This document shows, in pieces, positions 5,412-6,195 of a stretch of DNA of 6,195 nt. Below the pieces are notes generated by a model. That model was not told the origin of the DNA. It worked only from the letters and a program-made list of their open reading frames with translations, and ran no database searches. Origin of the DNA: Ruminococcus flavefaciens (GTDB taxonomy: Bacteria; Bacillota; Clostridia; Oscillospirales; Ruminococcaceae); assembly GCA_004554385.1 (NCBI GenBank), contig SFMO01000195.1, positions 1 to 6,195 on the forward strand, given 5' to 3'. Both the position numbers and the translations under genes were made by a program. Numbering within the stretch: the first letter of the stretch is position 1; every line of letters begins with the position of its first letter.

Positions 5412-6195
5412 TATTCAACTCCCCTTTCATGTACGATATTTGCTTCGCAGTCATCCTGCTTATAATCGTTAAGAGGTGCACGTGAGGTGGTGTCCTCACC
5501 TGCCTGATATTCGCCGTAAAGACTATTGATGTCCTTGATAAACTTGCGATTGAGAAGATGAAGCGGGATGTGCTGAGGGCAGACCCTTGAACATTCACCG
5601 CAGTCGGTACATCTTCCTGCAACATGGAAAGCACGGATTATATGGAACATATTCTCCTCAAAGCTGTCTGAAGCAGCCTTGTTCTCTACACCTGAGTCAG
5701 GATTGTCAAATACGCACTTCTCGCAGGTGCAGGCAGGACAGACATTTCTGCATGCATTGCAACGGATACATTTTGAAAGCTCGCCTCTCCAGAAGTCGTA
5801 ACGCTCCTGAGCAGACATGTTTTCAAGTTTTTCGACCATATCGAAGCGGTTTGAGTCCAGAGTATCTCCGTCATCACCGATAAGCTCATCATAGATGACG
5901 TGCTTTTTGCTCTTGCATGAAGAACATTTATCAAGAACCGCCTCATAGAACGGCATAGTCTCCTCACCGTATACAGTCTCGATCTTAAGGGTGTAATTTT
6001 CATTTTTAACGCCGAGGATGCCTGTAATACCCTTTGCTTTTATTTTTTCCGCATCAAGCTTCGGACCGCCTGGTATACCTACTATATATACATTTTCGCG
6101 GAAAACTCTGTGCTCCTTTATAAGCTGATTGAAGCTATAGGTGTCACAAGGCTTCAGAAAAGCAAGGATCTTTCCTTCCTTCTTGCTCTCCTTGA
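5411..6195 (-). CDS. Multi-[4Fe-4S] electron-transfer protein (FlxC/FloxC-like), 5'-truncated
   Basis: The frame is open through the window edge, so the true start lies outside; 260 residues are visible (numbered from the edge). An ATG at 5956 is internal, since the family sequence continues upstream of it. The visible N-terminal part (KPCDTYSFNQL at 14-24, then VYIVGIPGG at 35-43) and the C90-x2-C93 region ending YDELIGDD resemble the FrhB-like domain of these proteins. Next come C142-x2-C145-x2-C148-x3-C152-Pro with extra cysteines C155, C157 and C160, and C195-x2-C198-x2-C201-x3-C205-Pro, followed by IPLHLLNRK. This architecture fits the third subunit of Flx/Flox NADH modules, usually encoded beside HdrA and FlxAB. 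It presumably relays electrons between the NAD(P)H-side subunits and the terminal reductase. Its stop overlaps the next start (TAATG). In relatives I remember a Cys at the position of G42 (GIPC); that comparison is from memory. Confidence 0.8.
   Translation of the reverse strand, partial: KESKKEGKILAFLKPCDTYSFNQLIKEHRVFRENVYIVGIPGGPKLDAEKIKAKGITGILGVKNENYTLKIETVYGEETMPFYEAVLDKCSSCKSKKHVIYDELIGDDGDTLDSNRFDMVEKLENMSAQERYDFWRGELSKCIRCNACRNVCPACTCEKCVFDNPDSGVENKAASDSFEENMFHIIRAFHVAGRCTDCGECSRVCPQHIPLHLLNRKFIKDINSLYGEYQAGEDTTSRAPLNDYKQDDCEANIVHERGVE
5419..5424 (-). promoter_or_regulatory. Ribosome-binding site of the FlxB-like gene
   Basis: GGGGAG on the minus strand lies seven bases upstream of the ATG at 5411, inside the end of the preceding gene, whose TAA shares its last base with that ATG. 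Translational coupling is likely. Confidence 0.75.

Overview
The window looks like a piece of chromosome from an anaerobic, fermentative Firmicute. Its base composition is moderate (roughly low-to-mid 40s % GC by eye), Shine-Dalgarno sites are strong and purine-rich, genes are tightly packed on one strand, and almost every soluble protein carries iron-sulfur clusters and no haem motif. A succinate-forming gut or rumen clostridium (Ruminococcus-like) would fit, but that is inference from gene content; no taxonomic marker is present.

All six genes lie on the minus strand, so transcription runs from high to low coordinates. In transcription order they are: (1) 6195-5411, a 5'-truncated multi-[4Fe-4S] protein of the FlxC/FloxC type; (2) 5411-4392, an AsrA/HydB/FlxB-like [4Fe-4S] protein; (3) 4392-3565, an AsrB/HydG/FlxA-like FAD/NAD(P)-binding [2Fe-2S] protein; (4) 3549-2866, a fumarate reductase-type iron-sulfur protein with one [2Fe-2S] and two [4Fe-4S] motifs; (5) 2853-1252, a fumarate reductase/succinate dehydrogenase-type flavoprotein with the active-site residues in place; (6) 1184-1, a 3'-truncated membrane antiporter of the aspartate:alanine exchanger (AspT/YidE/SucE) family. 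Genes 1-5 overlap by one base (TAATG) or are 12-15 bases apart, each with a good ribosome-binding site, so they very probably form one operon. A 67-base gap holding a hairpin and an extended -10 promoter candidate separates gene 6.

Read together, the genes suggest a soluble electron pathway: NAD(P)H is oxidised on the FlxA-like subunit, electrons pass through the FlxB- and FlxC-like iron-sulfur subunits to the small iron-sulfur subunit, and finally reduce fumarate to succinate on the flavoprotein. The adjacent exchanger could export the succinate. No membrane anchor (FrdC/FrdD/SdhC) gene is present in the window, so this does not look like the usual quinone-linked complex. In known Flx-Hdr systems the same NADH module feeds HdrABC with flavin-based electron bifurcation; here a fumarate reductase pair occupies the position after the module. 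Whether an HdrA-type bifurcating subunit and an FlxD/MvhD-like protein lie upstream of the edge cannot be seen.

The only non-coding stretch of note is 1185-1251. No RNA genes, mobile elements, CRISPR arrays or long repeats were found.
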